Source of the DNA: Rhodospirillales bacterium
Lineage (GTDB): Bacteria; Pseudomonadota; Alphaproteobacteria; BOG-932; Roseiterribacteraceae
Direction: 5' to 3'
Assembly: GCA_028291345.1 (NCBI GenBank)
Contig: JAQGIF010000263.1
Location: 1 to 58,352 of the forward strand
DNA: 58,352 nt
Shown here: piece by piece, positions 32,916 through 41,573 of the stretch
How the letters are laid out: every line of letters starts with the position of its first letter
Position numbering within the stretch: position 1 is the stretch's first letter
Translations under genes and position numbers: made by a program
The notes under the pieces: generated by a model
Told to the model about the DNA's origin: nothing
Database searches by the model: none
What the model saw: the letters and a program-made list of their open reading frames with translations, nothing else

Positions 32916-34052
32916 TCAATGCATAAGCGACAGGACGATCTCGATGGCGATCAGCACAAGGATCGCTATTTCGAGCAGTTCGGCCCGCGCTCCGGCGGCG
33001 TCGCTTTGCAGAGCGGTATAGATTTCACGGATGATCGCCAGCTTGCGGTCCACGGCCGTGGTAACGTTGGGGACGCGGAACAGCTCCATAGCTGCCGCGT
33101 AAACCCGGGCGAGGTACACGTCCTCAGTCACCTGGAGGGCATTGTCGACCCGTTCGGCCAGAACAGTAACTTCGGCTACCAGCGCGTGCAGCCGCCGCGC
33201 CAGCTTTGCATAGCGCCGGGAGGCAATGACGGTCGTGCGCCGCCGCGCCGCCTCGACCAGATCGTGCATGCGCGGCAGCTCGTCATCCAGCATCTCATCA
33301 TAGACGCGCATCTCCAGGAGCTGGGCGTTGGCCATTTCCAGCACGTCAGCGACGTCGGTCTCCTGCTGCGGCTCATAGATGAAGGCGCGATCCCAGGTGA
33401 TCACCACCAGATCGTCCGGATGATAGGAGAAGCGGTGCCGCAGCAGGTCGTGCTGAGCGCCCCCGGACAGCGGCCTCGCCTCTCCCGAAAGCAGCGGGAC
33501 GAGGTCAGCGCGCAGTTGCAGCGCCTCGGCGGTCATCGGCTTGTCGAAAGCATCGACCTGAGCGATTAGATAATCCTCCTGCAATGGTGCCGTCGTCGGG
33601 CCGTCCAGCGCCTCGCCCAGCAATTCGCGCAGCTGCGCTAGCAACTCGCCCCAGACAGGGGTTGCGGAGGCCGGTCCGATCGCGTCATTGGTATCGTTGA
33701 CTAGGCGGGTGAAGTCGGACCAGCCGAGGTCGTGCGCCGGCAGACGCAGGGTCAGAACCGCGATGCCGAAATCGTAGAGACGGACGCTGGCAGCGGCGAT
33801 CATTGTTACATCGCCGGCATCGAACTGGACGGGATCGAGCGCTAATGCGAGCGGTGGAACCCCGAACGACACGGCCTTGTCTGGGGTTCCGACCAGACGG
33901 CTGCGAGCGGTTGCCCTTTGAGCGCGGCGTGCCCAAAGCTGCTCGGCCCGGCCCAGATCGATCTCGTTCGCCAGGTCGAACAGGCGCAACGCGATGACAT
34001 GCCCCGCGCTGACCTTGAGTTCATCCAGTGGAGATTGGATCAAAAGCGTCAC
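32916..34052 (-). CDS. RMD1/DUF155-like protein with a C-terminal membrane anchor
   Basis: About 378 residues from a GTG (34050-34052), or up to 399 if an ATG at 34115 is used. The family is inferred from its layout: a beta-rich N-terminal part, the segment HRFSYHPDDLVVITWDRAFIYEP, a long helical bundle (residues about 260-360) and a final hydrophobic helix (LLEIAILVLIAIEIVLSLM), as in RMD1/Sif3/YagE-type DUF155 proteins. Their role is poorly known; the yeast and animal homologues are mitochondrial. The gene overlaps the upstream MFS gene by 32 bases, so both must be expressed together. Confidence 0.6.
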   Translation of the reverse strand: MTLLIQSPLDELKVSAGHVIALRLFDLANEIDLGRAEQLWARRAQRATARSRLVGTPDKAVSFGVPPLALALDPVQFDAGDVTMIAAASVRLYDFGIAVLTLRLPAHDLGWSDFTRLVNDTNDAIGPASATPVWGELLAQLRELLGEALDGPTTAPLQEDYLIAQVDAFDKPMTAEALQLRADLVPLLSGEARPLSGGAQHDLLRHRFSYHPDDLVVITWDRAFIYEPQQETDVADVLEMANAQLLEMRVYDEMLDDELPRMHDLVEAARRRTTVIASRRYAKLARRLHALVAEVTVLAERVDNALQVTEDVYLARVYAAAMELFRVPNVTTAVDRKLAIIREIYTALQSDAAGARAELLEIAILVLIAIEIVLSLMH

Positions 34053-35553
34053 CTTTCCCGCCGCCACCCGCGTGACCGTCGTGCCGCTCCAACAGCCGCG
34101 GGTCCGGCCCCTCATTATCTACCGTAGCCAGCGGCGGCGCGACACTCTCCAGCGACTGACGCTCGGACTTGATGCCGATCGCCAGTTCCACCAAGGCCGC
34201 GCCGATCATCAGGGCGGCGGCGAACAGATAGCCGTGGAACAGCTGGTCTCGGCCGCCCAGGCCGATCAGATGGCCGAAAACCAGCGGCCCGGCGATGCCG
34301 CCAAGCGCGGTCCCAAGCGCGTAGAACAGGGCGATGGCGAGCGCCCGTGTTTCCACCGGGAAGCTCTCGCTTACGGTGAGATAGGCCGCGCTGGCGGCGG
34401 GCGAAGCGAAGAAGAAGACGGCGGCGAAGATCAAGGTCAGGCTTGCCGCGGTGAGGCCGCCCTGCGCGAACATCCACCCGCCACCGGCCAGCAGCAGCCC
34501 GGATATCGCATAGGTGGCGGTGATCATCGGCTTGCGCCCTACCGTATCGAACAGAGGGCCGAGAACGAGTGGGCCGAGGGCGTTGGTAATCGAAAAGGGG
34601 AGCAGATAGAGGCCGATCTTGCCGGCGGGGACTTGGAAGAACCGGTTCAAGACCAGCGCATAGGTGAAGAAAATCGCATTATAGAGAAAGGCCTGCGCGG
34701 TCATCAGCACGAGGCCCAGCAGTGCGCGGCGAGGATAGGTGCGGAACAGCGCGACGGCCACCGCACCCAGCGCGACATGACCCCGGGCGCGAAAATACAG
34801 ATGGCCGGCGGGAACCGGCGGAAGGCCGCCTGGGCGGGTTTCTATCCGGCGCTCGATCTCCCCCACGATGTCCTCAGCAGCCGGAACCTGGCCATGCACG
34901 ATCAGCCAGCGCGGGCTTTCCGGCAGGAAGCGGCGCAGCCCCAATATGCCAAGCCCAAGGACGGCGCCGGTGCCGAAGGCCACGCGCCAGCCGATATCGG
35001 GCGGAAGGAGACGCGGATCGAGCAGGAAAACGGTGACACCTGCTCCGGCGGCGGCCCCGAACCAATAGCTGCCATTAATCGCGAGATCGGTACGGCCGCG
35101 ATAACGTGCGGGGATCAGCTCCTGGATCGCCGAATTGATTGCGGCATATTCGCCGCCGATACCGGCCCCGGTCAGGAAGCGGAAGACCATGAAACTGGCG
35201 GCGTCGAACGACAGGGCCGTCGCGGCGGTGGCGGCGAGATAAAGGCCGAGCGTGATAAAGAACAGTTTTTTCCGGCCGAGTCGGTCTGTCAGATAGCCGA
35301 AACCGAGCGCGCCCAGGACCGCGCCGGAAAGATAGGAACTCGCAGCCTCGCCGATCTGAACGTCGCTGAGGTTCAGCCCGTCACGATTCTGCAGCGCGCC
35401 CGACACCGCTCCGGTCAAGGTGACCTCGAGCCCGTCGAGAATCCAGGTGATACCGAGAGCCACGACGACCAGCGAGTGGAAGCGGGACCACGGCAGCCGG
35501 TCCAGCCGCTGCGGAATGTTAGTTTCGACGATACCGGGTGCGGCCTGATGCAT
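34021..35553 (-). CDS. MFS transporter, sugar porter/aromatic acid symporter type
   Basis: 510 residues with twelve predicted helices. The loop-2 signature is GYLTDRLGRKK, with FLTGAGIGGEYAAINSAIQELIPARYRGR after helix 4, LPESPRWL after helix 6 and LFDTVGRKP in loop 8. These fit the metabolite:H+ symporter and sugar porter MFS branches. The C-terminal tail after helix 12 is long, polar and ends in a glycine-rich run. The substrate is unknown. It precedes the RMD1-like gene with a 32-base overlap. Confidence 0.87.
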   Translation of the reverse strand: MHQAAPGIVETNIPQRLDRLPWSRFHSLVVVALGITWILDGLEVTLTGAVSGALQNRDGLNLSDVQIGEAASSYLSGAVLGALGFGYLTDRLGRKKLFFITLGLYLAATAATALSFDAASFMVFRFLTGAGIGGEYAAINSAIQELIPARYRGRTDLAINGSYWFGAAAGAGVTVFLLDPRLLPPDIGWRVAFGTGAVLGLGILGLRRFLPESPRWLIVHGQVPAAEDIVGEIERRIETRPGGLPPVPAGHLYFRARGHVALGAVAVALFRTYPRRALLGLVLMTAQAFLYNAIFFTYALVLNRFFQVPAGKIGLYLLPFSITNALGPLVLGPLFDTVGRKPMITATYAISGLLLAGGGWMFAQGGLTAASLTLIFAAVFFFASPAASAAYLTVSESFPVETRALAIALFYALGTALGGIAGPLVFGHLIGLGGRDQLFHGYLFAAALMIGAALVELAIGIKSERQSLESVAPPLATVDNEGPDPRLLERHDGHAGGGGKGDAFDPISTG

Positions 35554-35639
35554 GAGGTCCCCTTCCCGGGACTAACGCGTCAGAGCGGCGACAGTTCAAA
35601 AATATCCATCCTCGCTGTGCGGGAGAGGAGCTTTGCTGT

Positions 35640-36536
35640 TCAGACCTTGAAGTTGAACAGGTTCTGGTCGAAGTCGTTGTAACGCTCGTACTGCAGCAGC
35701 TCGTACAGATCCTTGCGGGTCTGCATCTTGCCGAGCGAGCTATCGAGATTGCCTTCGACCTTCAGCGCGTCGAACGCGTCGATCGCGGCCTTCATCGCCA
35801 GGCGGAGCGTCGAGACCGGCCAGATCACCAGGTTGAAGCCGAGATTTTCGAGTTCCGTGGTGGTCAGCAGGCGGGACTTGCCGAATTCGGTGATGTTGGC
35901 GAGCAGCGGGGTGTTCGGCAATGCCTTGCGGACCGCCTCGAACTCGCTCTCGTCCTTCATCGCTTCCGGGAAAATCGCGTCGGCGCCGGCATCGACATAG
36001 GCCTTCATCCGGTCGATCGATTCGTTCAACCCTTCGCTGGCCCGCGCATCGGTGCGGGCCATGATGACGAAGTTCGGATCGCGCCGGCCGGCGACCGCCG
36101 CGCGGATGCGCTGGACCATCTCGGCGGTCGAAACCACCGACTTGTTGTCGAGATGGCCGCAGCGCTTCGGCATCACCTGGTCTTCGATATGGCAGCCGGA
36201 AACGCCGGCATCTTCCAGCAGCTGAATGGTGCGGGCCGCGCTCATCGCCTCGCCGAAGCCGGTATCGGCATCGATCAACACCGGCAATGACGTGACGCGG
36301 GCGACCTGATTACCGGTCGTTGCGACTTCGGTCAGGGTGGTGAGGCCGATGTCGGGCAGGCCCAGCGCGGCCGACAGGGCCCCGCCCGACACATAGACGC
36401 CCTCGAACCCCGCCTTCTCGAAATGCATCGCCAGTAGCGGGAAAAACGCGCCGGGGAAGCGCAGCAGCCGCCCCGACTTCAGGTCGGCCCGGAACTTCGC
36501 GCGCTTGTCGGTTGCCTGCGTCTTCTCGAACAGCAT
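35640..36536 (-). CDS. prpB: 2-Methylisocitrate lyase
   Basis: 298 residues of the isocitrate-lyase/PEP-mutase superfamily. The catalytic loop is MPKRCGHLDNKSVV (Cys of KRCGH), with the metal site in PVLIDADTGFGEAM and EDQ. It cleaves 2-methylisocitrate to pyruvate and succinate in the methylcitrate cycle of propionate oxidation. The ATG overlaps the prpD stop (TGATG), so the order is prpD-prpB. prpC and a PrpR regulator are not in this part of the window. Confidence 0.93.
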   Translation of the reverse strand: MLFEKTQATDKRAKFRADLKSGRLLRFPGAFFPLLAMHFEKAGFEGVYVSGGALSAALGLPDIGLTTLTEVATTGNQVARVTSLPVLIDADTGFGEAMSAARTIQLLEDAGVSGCHIEDQVMPKRCGHLDNKSVVSTAEMVQRIRAAVAGRRDPNFVIMARTDARASEGLNESIDRMKAYVDAGADAIFPEAMKDESEFEAVRKALPNTPLLANITEFGKSRLLTTTELENLGFNLVIWPVSTLRLAMKAAIDAFDALKVEGNLDSSLGKMQTRKDLYELLQYERYNDFDQNLFNFKV

Positions 36537-38056
36537 CAGAAGATTCCTTTTTGATCCGCCGTCGCCGATACGAGCTTGCCCTCCGGCAGTTTGACGGTGA
36601 GACCGGTCAGCTCTTCCGCCGTCAGATCAGGCAGGCGCTGTACCAACGACAGGAAACGCTCCTGCTCGGCCGGATCGACGATGCCGTCGGCGAGGATCTT
36701 GAACTTGCGGACATAGTTCGGCCGCGTCCAGGGCGTGGCGCCCAGCGGGTGAGCGTTGGCGACGGCACGTTCGTCGGCGATCTTGGTGCCGTCGGTGAAG
36801 GTGATCTCAACCTTGCCGCCGAACGCCTTCACGTTCGGGTCGATCGAGTGATAGCGCGCGGTCCAGGCCTTGTCCTCAACCGTGCTGATCTTGTTCCACA
36901 GCGCGACCGTGTCGGGACGCTGCGCCCGCTCGGGCGCGTAGGAGCGGACATGGTGCCACTCGCCGTCCTGCAGCGCGACCGCGACGATATACATGATGGA
37001 ATGGTCGAGTGTTTCACGTGAGGCGGTCGGGTCGAACTTCTGCGGGTCGTTGGAGCCGGTGCCGATCACGTAATGCGTGTGATGGCTGGTCGAGATCAGG
37101 ATGCTGGCGACATCATCCCAGCCATGACCTGAAGCCTTCACCGCCTTGCCCATGTCGAAGGCGAGGTCGATCAGGGCCTGGCTCTGATATTCTGCCGAAT
37201 GTTCCTTGGTATAGGTGTCGAGGATGGCGCGCTTGGCCTCGCCGGGGGCGGGCAGCGGCACGTGATATTCGGCCTTCGGCCCGTCGAGCATCCAGGCGAT
37301 GACCGAGTCCTCGCCTTCATAGATCGGCGACGGGGCGCCTTCGCCGCGCATCGCGCGATCCACCGCCTCTACCGCCAGCTTGCCGGCGTGGGACGGGGCA
37401 TAAGCCTTCCAGCTGGAGATTTCGCCCTTACGCGACTGGCGCGTGGCGGTCGTCACATGCAGCGCCTGCTGCACCGACTGATAGATCGTGTCGGTGTCGA
37501 GGCCCAGCATGGTACCGATGCCCGCGGCGGCCGACGGACCCAGATGAGCGACATGGTCGATCTTGTGGGCATGGAGCGAGATGCCCTTCACCAGATCGAC
37601 CTGGATTTCGTAACCGGTGGCGAGGCCGCGAATCAGGTCCGCGCCGTTCTTGCCCAGCTGCTGCGCGACCGCGAGGATCGGCGGAATATTGTCACCCGGG
37701 TGGGAATATTCGGCCGCCAGGAAGGTGTCGTGATAATCCAGTTCACGCACCGCGGTGCCGTTGGCCCAGGCCGCCCATTCGGCATGGACTCGGACATCGG
37801 GGCCCAGCCCCATTACCGTCGCGCCGTTCGTGCGCGGATGGGCCAAGGCCATCGCCCGGGCGCTGGCGACCGGGTGGCGGTTGATTGCAGCGATGGCGAC
37901 CGACGCATTGTCGATGATGCGGTTGATGATCATGTCGACCACTTCCGGCTGCACCGCGACCTTATCGGCGGCGACGCTGGCGATCTTCCACGCGAGCTGA
38001 TCGGTTTTGGCCAGACGGTCGCTCTCGGGATGGACCCGTACGGAATGCGTGATCAT
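36536..38056 (-). CDS. prpD: 2-Methylcitrate dehydratase
   Basis: 506 residues from [13 protein letters not shown]; a longer frame to 38164 is not supported. The MmgE/PrpD fold is recognised by [54 protein letters not shown] and the repeated substrate-site segment [30 protein letters not shown], then [26 protein letters not shown]. It dehydrates 2-methylcitrate to methylaconitate. Propionyl-CoA from odd-chain or branched acyl-CoA degradation, of which several local dehydrogenases are hints, would feed this route. Coupled to prpB. Confidence 0.93.
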   Translation of the reverse strand: MITHSVRVHPESDRLAKTDQLAWKIASVAADKVAVQPEVVDMIINRIIDNASVAIAAINRHPVASARAMALAHPRTNGATVMGLGPDVRVHAEWAAWANGTAVRELDYHDTFLAAEYSHPGDNIPPILAVAQQLGKNGADLIRGLATGYEIQVDLVKGISLHAHKIDHVAHLGPSAAAGIGTMLGLDTDTIYQSVQQALHVTTATRQSRKGEISSWKAYAPSHAGKLAVEAVDRAMRGEGAPSPIYEGEDSVIAWMLDGPKAEYHVPLPAPGEAKRAILDTYTKEHSAEYQSQALIDLAFDMGKAVKASGHGWDDVASILISTSHHTHYVIGTGSNDPQKFDPTASRETLDHSIMYIVAVALQDGEWHHVRSYAPERAQRPDTVALWNKISTVEDKAWTARYHSIDPNVKAFGGKVEITFTDGTKIADERAVANAHPLGATPWTRPNYVRKFKILADGIVDPAEQERFLSLVQRLPDLTAEELTGLTVKLPEGKLVSATADQKGIF

Positions 38057-38227
38057 GGATCTGGGGAACCTTTTTTGCGGCTTTGAGATATGGGGTCGGA
38101 AAAAGCCGTCGCGCGCGGAAAAGTCAAGTCCTAGAGGCGTATTACGGGGACTCCACAACGTCACTCCGCTCGAAAGTTGTCCTCGATGTGTATAATTCTA
38201 TCAAAAAATGCACATCGGGAGTTGGAT

Positions 38228-38429
38228 ATGCGCCCCAACATCGAAATCGACGATGCGCCGATGGCAAAGCGCTCGTCGCCACCGGCCTAAAAACCATACG
38301 CGCTGCGGTTGAAGAGGGGCTGCGGACGCGGATTCGGCTGATGAGCAGAAGGCAATACTCGGCCTAGCCGGAAAGGTCCGCTGGTCGGCCGACCTTGATG
38401 AAAACCGCACCGGAGCCAATACGCGGTGA
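38228..38429 (+). pseudogene. vapB: Decayed VapB-type antitoxin gene
   Basis: The frame starts MRPNIEIDDAPMAK, the typical N-terminus of a VapB antitoxin. A base is missing around 38265, after which the frame moves to KALVATGLKTIRAAVEEGLRTRIRL, the standard middle of this family. A second missing base near 38341 shifts it again to the KVRWSADLDENRTGANTR end. Read through both shifts, the product would be about 66 residues. A GGGAG-like site precedes the ATG. It overlaps the vapC start by 4 bases (GTGA), as in intact pairs. At least two frameshifts mean no functional antitoxin. Confidence 0.8.
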
Positions 38430-38795
38430 TTTTGATCGATAGGTCTGTTTGAGTGGATCACCTGAACGACAATATGACAGATCAGGTTCGTACCTTGCGA
38501 AATCTTGTCGGCCGCGAACCTCTGTTGGTCGGTGATTTGGTCTGTGCGAGATTCCGAAGGAAGCCGCGATATTGGATCAAATGTTACGCCTCTTCGATGT
38601 CGTTCCGCTGAACAACCCCAACTTGGCTGCGCGCGCACCAGCGAACTATCGGTTCCTGCGCGGAAGGGCGTGACGATCCGGAGGACGATCGACCTGCTGA
38701 TCCGCACCTTCTGCATCGAACACGGCCACACACTACGGCATGCCGACCGCGATTTCGAACCGATGGAGCTTTATATGAGTTTGCAGGTGATCTGA
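38426..38795 (+). pseudogene. vapC: Decayed VapC-type PIN-domain toxin gene
   Basis: From a GTG overlapping vapB the frame reads VILIDRSV, then TGA at 38450 where the family has Trp (SVWIDHL). The next segment DHLNDNMTDQVRTLRNLVGREPLLVGDLV is VapC-like. After frameshifts it continues as LRLFDVVPLNNPNLAARAPANYRFLRG and finally RTIDLLIRTFCIEHGHTLRHADRDFEPMELYMSLQVI. PIN-domain landmarks (ILID, the Glu region after GDLV, and HADRDF) survive across frames, but the gene has at least one nonsense codon and several shifts. Confidence 0.8.
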
Positions 38796-38805
38796 TTTCA
38801 GCGCC

Positions 38806-39597
38806 TTAGCCTTTCGCCAATTCCTCCGAGCGTGCCGTCGCCGCCGCAACCGCGCGTTTCATCAACGCCAGCAAACCGTCTTCGGCCATCAGCACAGTCA
38901 GCGCGGCGGCGGTGGTGCCTGCGGGGCTGGTGACGTCGGCGCGGAGCTTGGCGGGGTCGTCGGGCGATCGGCGGGCGAGTTCGCCTGAGCCGGCGACGGT
39001 CTGGCGGGCCAGTTGCGCGGCGAGGTCCGGCGGCAGGCCGGACGCTTCACCGGCTGCTTGCAGCGCCTCGATCAGCAGGAAGACATAGGCAGGACCGGAG
39101 CCGGAGACGGCAGTTACGGCGTGCATCAGCGATTCGTCTTCGGTCCAGGCGACCTGCCCCACCGCAGCCAACAGCCGGTCGGTCGTCTCGCGCTGCTGCG
39201 CGCCGACTGTTCCGTTGGCGCAGCAGACGGTGATGCCGCGGCCGATGGCGGCGGGCGTGTTTGGCATGGTGCGCACGACGGCGGCCGAGGGGCCGAGGCG
39301 GTCGGCGAAATAGGCCAGGGTTTTCCCGGCGGCGATCGAGATGACCAGCGCACCATCGGGTAGGCGCTCCTTCAGGCCCGGGAGCACCTGGTCGAGCATC
39401 TGCGGCTTGACCGCCAGCAGGATGGTTTTGGGCAGTGGCCCGGCGACATCGGACAATGAGGCGACGATGGTCGTGCCCGGCAGAAACGGCATCGCCGGAT
39501 CGACGACGATCGCTCGGTCGACAACGCCGGATTCGCGCCAGCCTTTCAGCAAGCTGCCGCCCATGCGACCGCAGCCGATCAGAAGGACCTGGGTCAT
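38806..39597 (-). CDS. proC: Pyrroline-5-carboxylate reductase
   Basis: 263 residues. The NAD(P)-binding start is LLIGCGRMGGSLLKGW, with AVKPQMLDQVLPGL and the conserved C-terminal domain LMHAVTAVSGSGPAYVFLLIEALQAAGEASGLPPDLAAQLARQTVAGS, ending SPAGTTAAALTVL. It makes proline from pyrroline-5-carboxylate. Last gene of a leftward group with the YbjN-like gene 74 bases upstream. The gap carries a CCGGCCCTCTCCC-type repeat fragment (about 39620-39660). Confidence 0.93.
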   Translation of the reverse strand: MTQVLLIGCGRMGGSLLKGWRESGVVDRAIVVDPAMPFLPGTTIVASLSDVAGPLPKTILLAVKPQMLDQVLPGLKERLPDGALVISIAAGKTLAYFADRLGPSAAVVRTMPNTPAAIGRGITVCCANGTVGAQQRETTDRLLAAVGQVAWTEDESLMHAVTAVSGSGPAYVFLLIEALQAAGEASGLPPDLAAQLARQTVAGSGELARRSPDDPAKLRADVTSPAGTTAAALTVLMAEDGLLALMKRAVAAATARSEELAKG

Positions 39598-39671
39598 TGT
39601 TTGGTCCTGAAAGAGATATGAGGCCCCTTCACCCCGGCCCTCTCCCAGAAGGGACGAGGGAGTATGAAAGA

Positions 39672-40175
39672 TCAGGCTTCGCCGACCGGGTCCAGAATGG
39701 CGGCGGTCATAGCTTCGTCAGCGGTTTTACCGCCCCAGATCACCAGCTGGAAGGCCGGATAGAAGCGCTCGCACTCGACCAGGGCCAACTCGACCAGATC
39801 CTCGACCTGCTCGGCACTGACGCCGGAGACGCCGCGCAGCAGCAAGGCATGGCGGAACATGATCGATTCTTCTTCGGCCGACACGTCGAAATGCCCGACC
39901 CACAGCCGCTCATTGATCCGCGAGAGCAGATCGTTGATCGAGCCGCGGACCTTCGTCGGAACTTTGGCGTCGAGGCGGCAGCAGAATTGCAGCGCGCTAG
40001 CCTCTTCCTGCCAGACGAAGAACAGGCGGTAATCGGTCCAGCGGCCGCCGATTTCCACCAGGATTTCGTCGTCTGCCGCCCGCTGGAACGGCCAGTCGTT
40101 CGCGATCACCAGCTCCTCGATCAGGTCGAGCGGGTTGATCTGCGTAGTCGAGGTTTCAAGGGAGGGTAAGGTCAT
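39672..40175 (-). CDS. YbjN-domain protein
   Basis: 167 residues from MTLPSLETS, chosen because GGAGACGAGG stands just before this ATG; four codons upstream is another ATG. The YbjN fold resembles type III secretion chaperones: LIEELVIANDWPFQRAADDEILVEIGGRWTDYRLFFVWQEEASALQFCCRLD, then LLSRINERLWVGHFDVSAEEESIMFRHALLL. The family is widespread in alphaproteobacteria next to proC. Its role is unknown beyond putative stress or regulatory chaperoning. The same order (ybjN-like, proC) is common, so the pair is probably one operon. Confidence 0.85.
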   Translation of the reverse strand: MTLPSLETSTTQINPLDLIEELVIANDWPFQRAADDEILVEIGGRWTDYRLFFVWQEEASALQFCCRLDAKVPTKVRGSINDLLSRINERLWVGHFDVSAEEESIMFRHALLLRGVSGVSAEQVEDLVELALVECERFYPAFQLVIWGGKTADEAMTAAILDPVGEA

Positions 40176-40299
40176 CCTCGTCTCCATGGGGCCGGGAAGA
40201 GCAGCAAAAGTGGCAGGCCTGTCGTCCCGCCAGGTGAAGACGTGAAAATGATGTCGATGAGATCGCGATCAAGCGCCAGCCGAGAAAAGGGCGGCATCA

Positions 40300-40623
40300 T
40301 CAAGCCTCGCGCCGCCGCCGCACCGTTTTCGGCTTGGCGACAGATGAGGATGACGATACGGCAGGTTCCGGATTATGGGCAACAAGTTGCGCCTCAAGCG
40401 CGGCCAGCCGTTCGGTCAGGATTTCCTGCTCCGCCCGGGCTTTTTGCGCCAATGCCGCAACCACTTCGAATTCTTCTCGGGTGACCAGTTTCATCCGGAG
40501 CAGAAGCCGCTCGACGTGGTCGCGCAACTCGCCCTCCATGCGGGAACGTATCCCGCCCAAAGCCCCAGCCGCGCCGTTCGCGACGCGCGCCATGTCATCA
40601 AACAATCGTCTATCACCCAGCAT
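40300..40623 (-). CDS. ubiK: UbiK-like accessory factor (BMFP/DUF526)
   Basis: 107 residues, mostly a trimeric coiled coil. IRSRMEGELRDHVERLLLRMKLVTREEFEVVAALAQKARAEQEILTERLAALEAQL is the BMFP/YqiC pattern. The rest is a basic, serine-rich tail ending VRRRREA. In E. coli UbiK helps the ubiquinone biosynthesis complex under aerobic conditions. The divergent gap to 40892 (268 bases) must hold promoters on both sides; I see no clear motif in it. Confidence 0.85.
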   Translation of the reverse strand: MLGDRRLFDDMARVANGAAGALGGIRSRMEGELRDHVERLLLRMKLVTREEFEVVAALAQKARAEQEILTERLAALEAQLVAHNPEPAVSSSSSVAKPKTVRRRREA

Positions 40624-40891
40624 TCAAGCGACCTCTTGGACGCCAACCGGCGAGCCCGTATCGACTCGGCGGTAATTTTGGGTAGCACGCCCTGCCTGCA
40701 TGTCGCAAGCGAGAGTGGTAAAACCGGGGTACCCAAACGAGTCTCGGCATTATCCTACAGCGACATTGTACCGCGCGAAGTACCGCGCAAAACTCCAGCA
40801 AATCTGGCCGGGTCGGAACTCATTTCGAGAATTCCGGTTGTGAAGTGAACATGATCGGGGGAAAAGTACGCGTCATGATGTCTCTGGCCCT

Positions 40892-41566
40892 ATGTCTTTA
40901 ACTCTCCCGCGTTTGCATCCTGCGTCCGCTGAGCGTTCAGGCTTCATCGTAATTAGCCTCGGCCGCGCCGCGGCCTTGGTCACCGCCTGTCTTGCCATAT
41001 CACACCCGCCGGCCGCCGCCTCGACCATCCAGCGCCAAAGCCTGTCGGATCTGGTGAAGGGTGCCGAACTGGTCTTTGAAGGGACGGTGACGTCAAGCGC
41101 GGTTGTTCCGGGGGTTGGCAACGGGCCGCCGCATACTTGCGTCACTTTCGATGTCACCGACGTCATTGCCGGCCAAAGCCCCGGCAGAAGCGTCCAGCTC
41201 TGCTTTCTGGGCGGAGAGGTCGATGGCGTACGAACTGTCGTCACGGACATGCATTATCCGGTGGTTGGGGAGCATGGGATTTATCTGGCGGAGTCCACCC
41301 ATCAAGCGATGGTCAATCCTCTCATCGGATGGGACCAGGGCCGGTTCCTGGTGGAGAAGGATCCAGTCAGCGGCGCCAGCAAGGTGCTGACCGCGCGGCG
41401 TCACCCCGTAACGGGTATGGCTGCTGAGGCACGGCTGCCGACAGCCAATATGGCAATCTTATCCGGCGAGGAGACAGCCGCCGGCGTGACGTCAAGTGAT
41501 CGGCCCGATATGACCGGAGCCATGGCAAAAGAGGATTTCAAAGCCTGGTTAAAGTCGGCGCGATGA
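40892..41566 (+). CDS. Putative secreted protein of unknown function, paired with a matrixin protease
   Basis: 224 residues. A hydrophobic stretch (about 18-40: FIVISLGRAAALVTACLAISHPPAAAS) looks like an internal or late signal peptide, so the true start may be later than the drawn ATG, which has no strong ribosome site. The mature part has LSDLVKGAELVFEGTVTSSAVV and DVTDVIAGQSPGRSVQLCFLGGEVDG, a beta-sandwich-like pattern seen in secreted proteins beside matrixins; no family is certain. It ends 7 bases before the protease gene, so they are co-transcribed. A role as inhibitor, propeptide-like partner or substrate is speculative. Confidence 0.6.
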   Translation: MSLTLPRLHPASAERSGFIVISLGRAAALVTACLAISHPPAAASTIQRQSLSDLVKGAELVFEGTVTSSAVVPGVGNGPPHTCVTFDVTDVIAGQSPGRSVQLCFLGGEVDGVRTVVTDMHYPVVGEHGIYLAESTHQAMVNPLIGWDQGRFLVEKDPVSGASKVLTARRHPVTGMAAEARLPTANMAILSGEETAAGVTSSDRPDMTGAMAKEDFKAWLKSAR

Positions 41567-41573
41567 TGGTCCC

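Noticed and set aside
33994-35682. A 562-codon open frame on the plus strand across the MFS and RMD1-like genes
   Set aside because: Its Glu/Gly/Gln-rich composition has no family signature, and the opposite strand encodes a full membrane transporter.
38201-38731. A 176-codon minus-strand frame over the vapBC region
   Set aside because: It is the reverse of the decayed toxin-antitoxin genes and has no family similarity.
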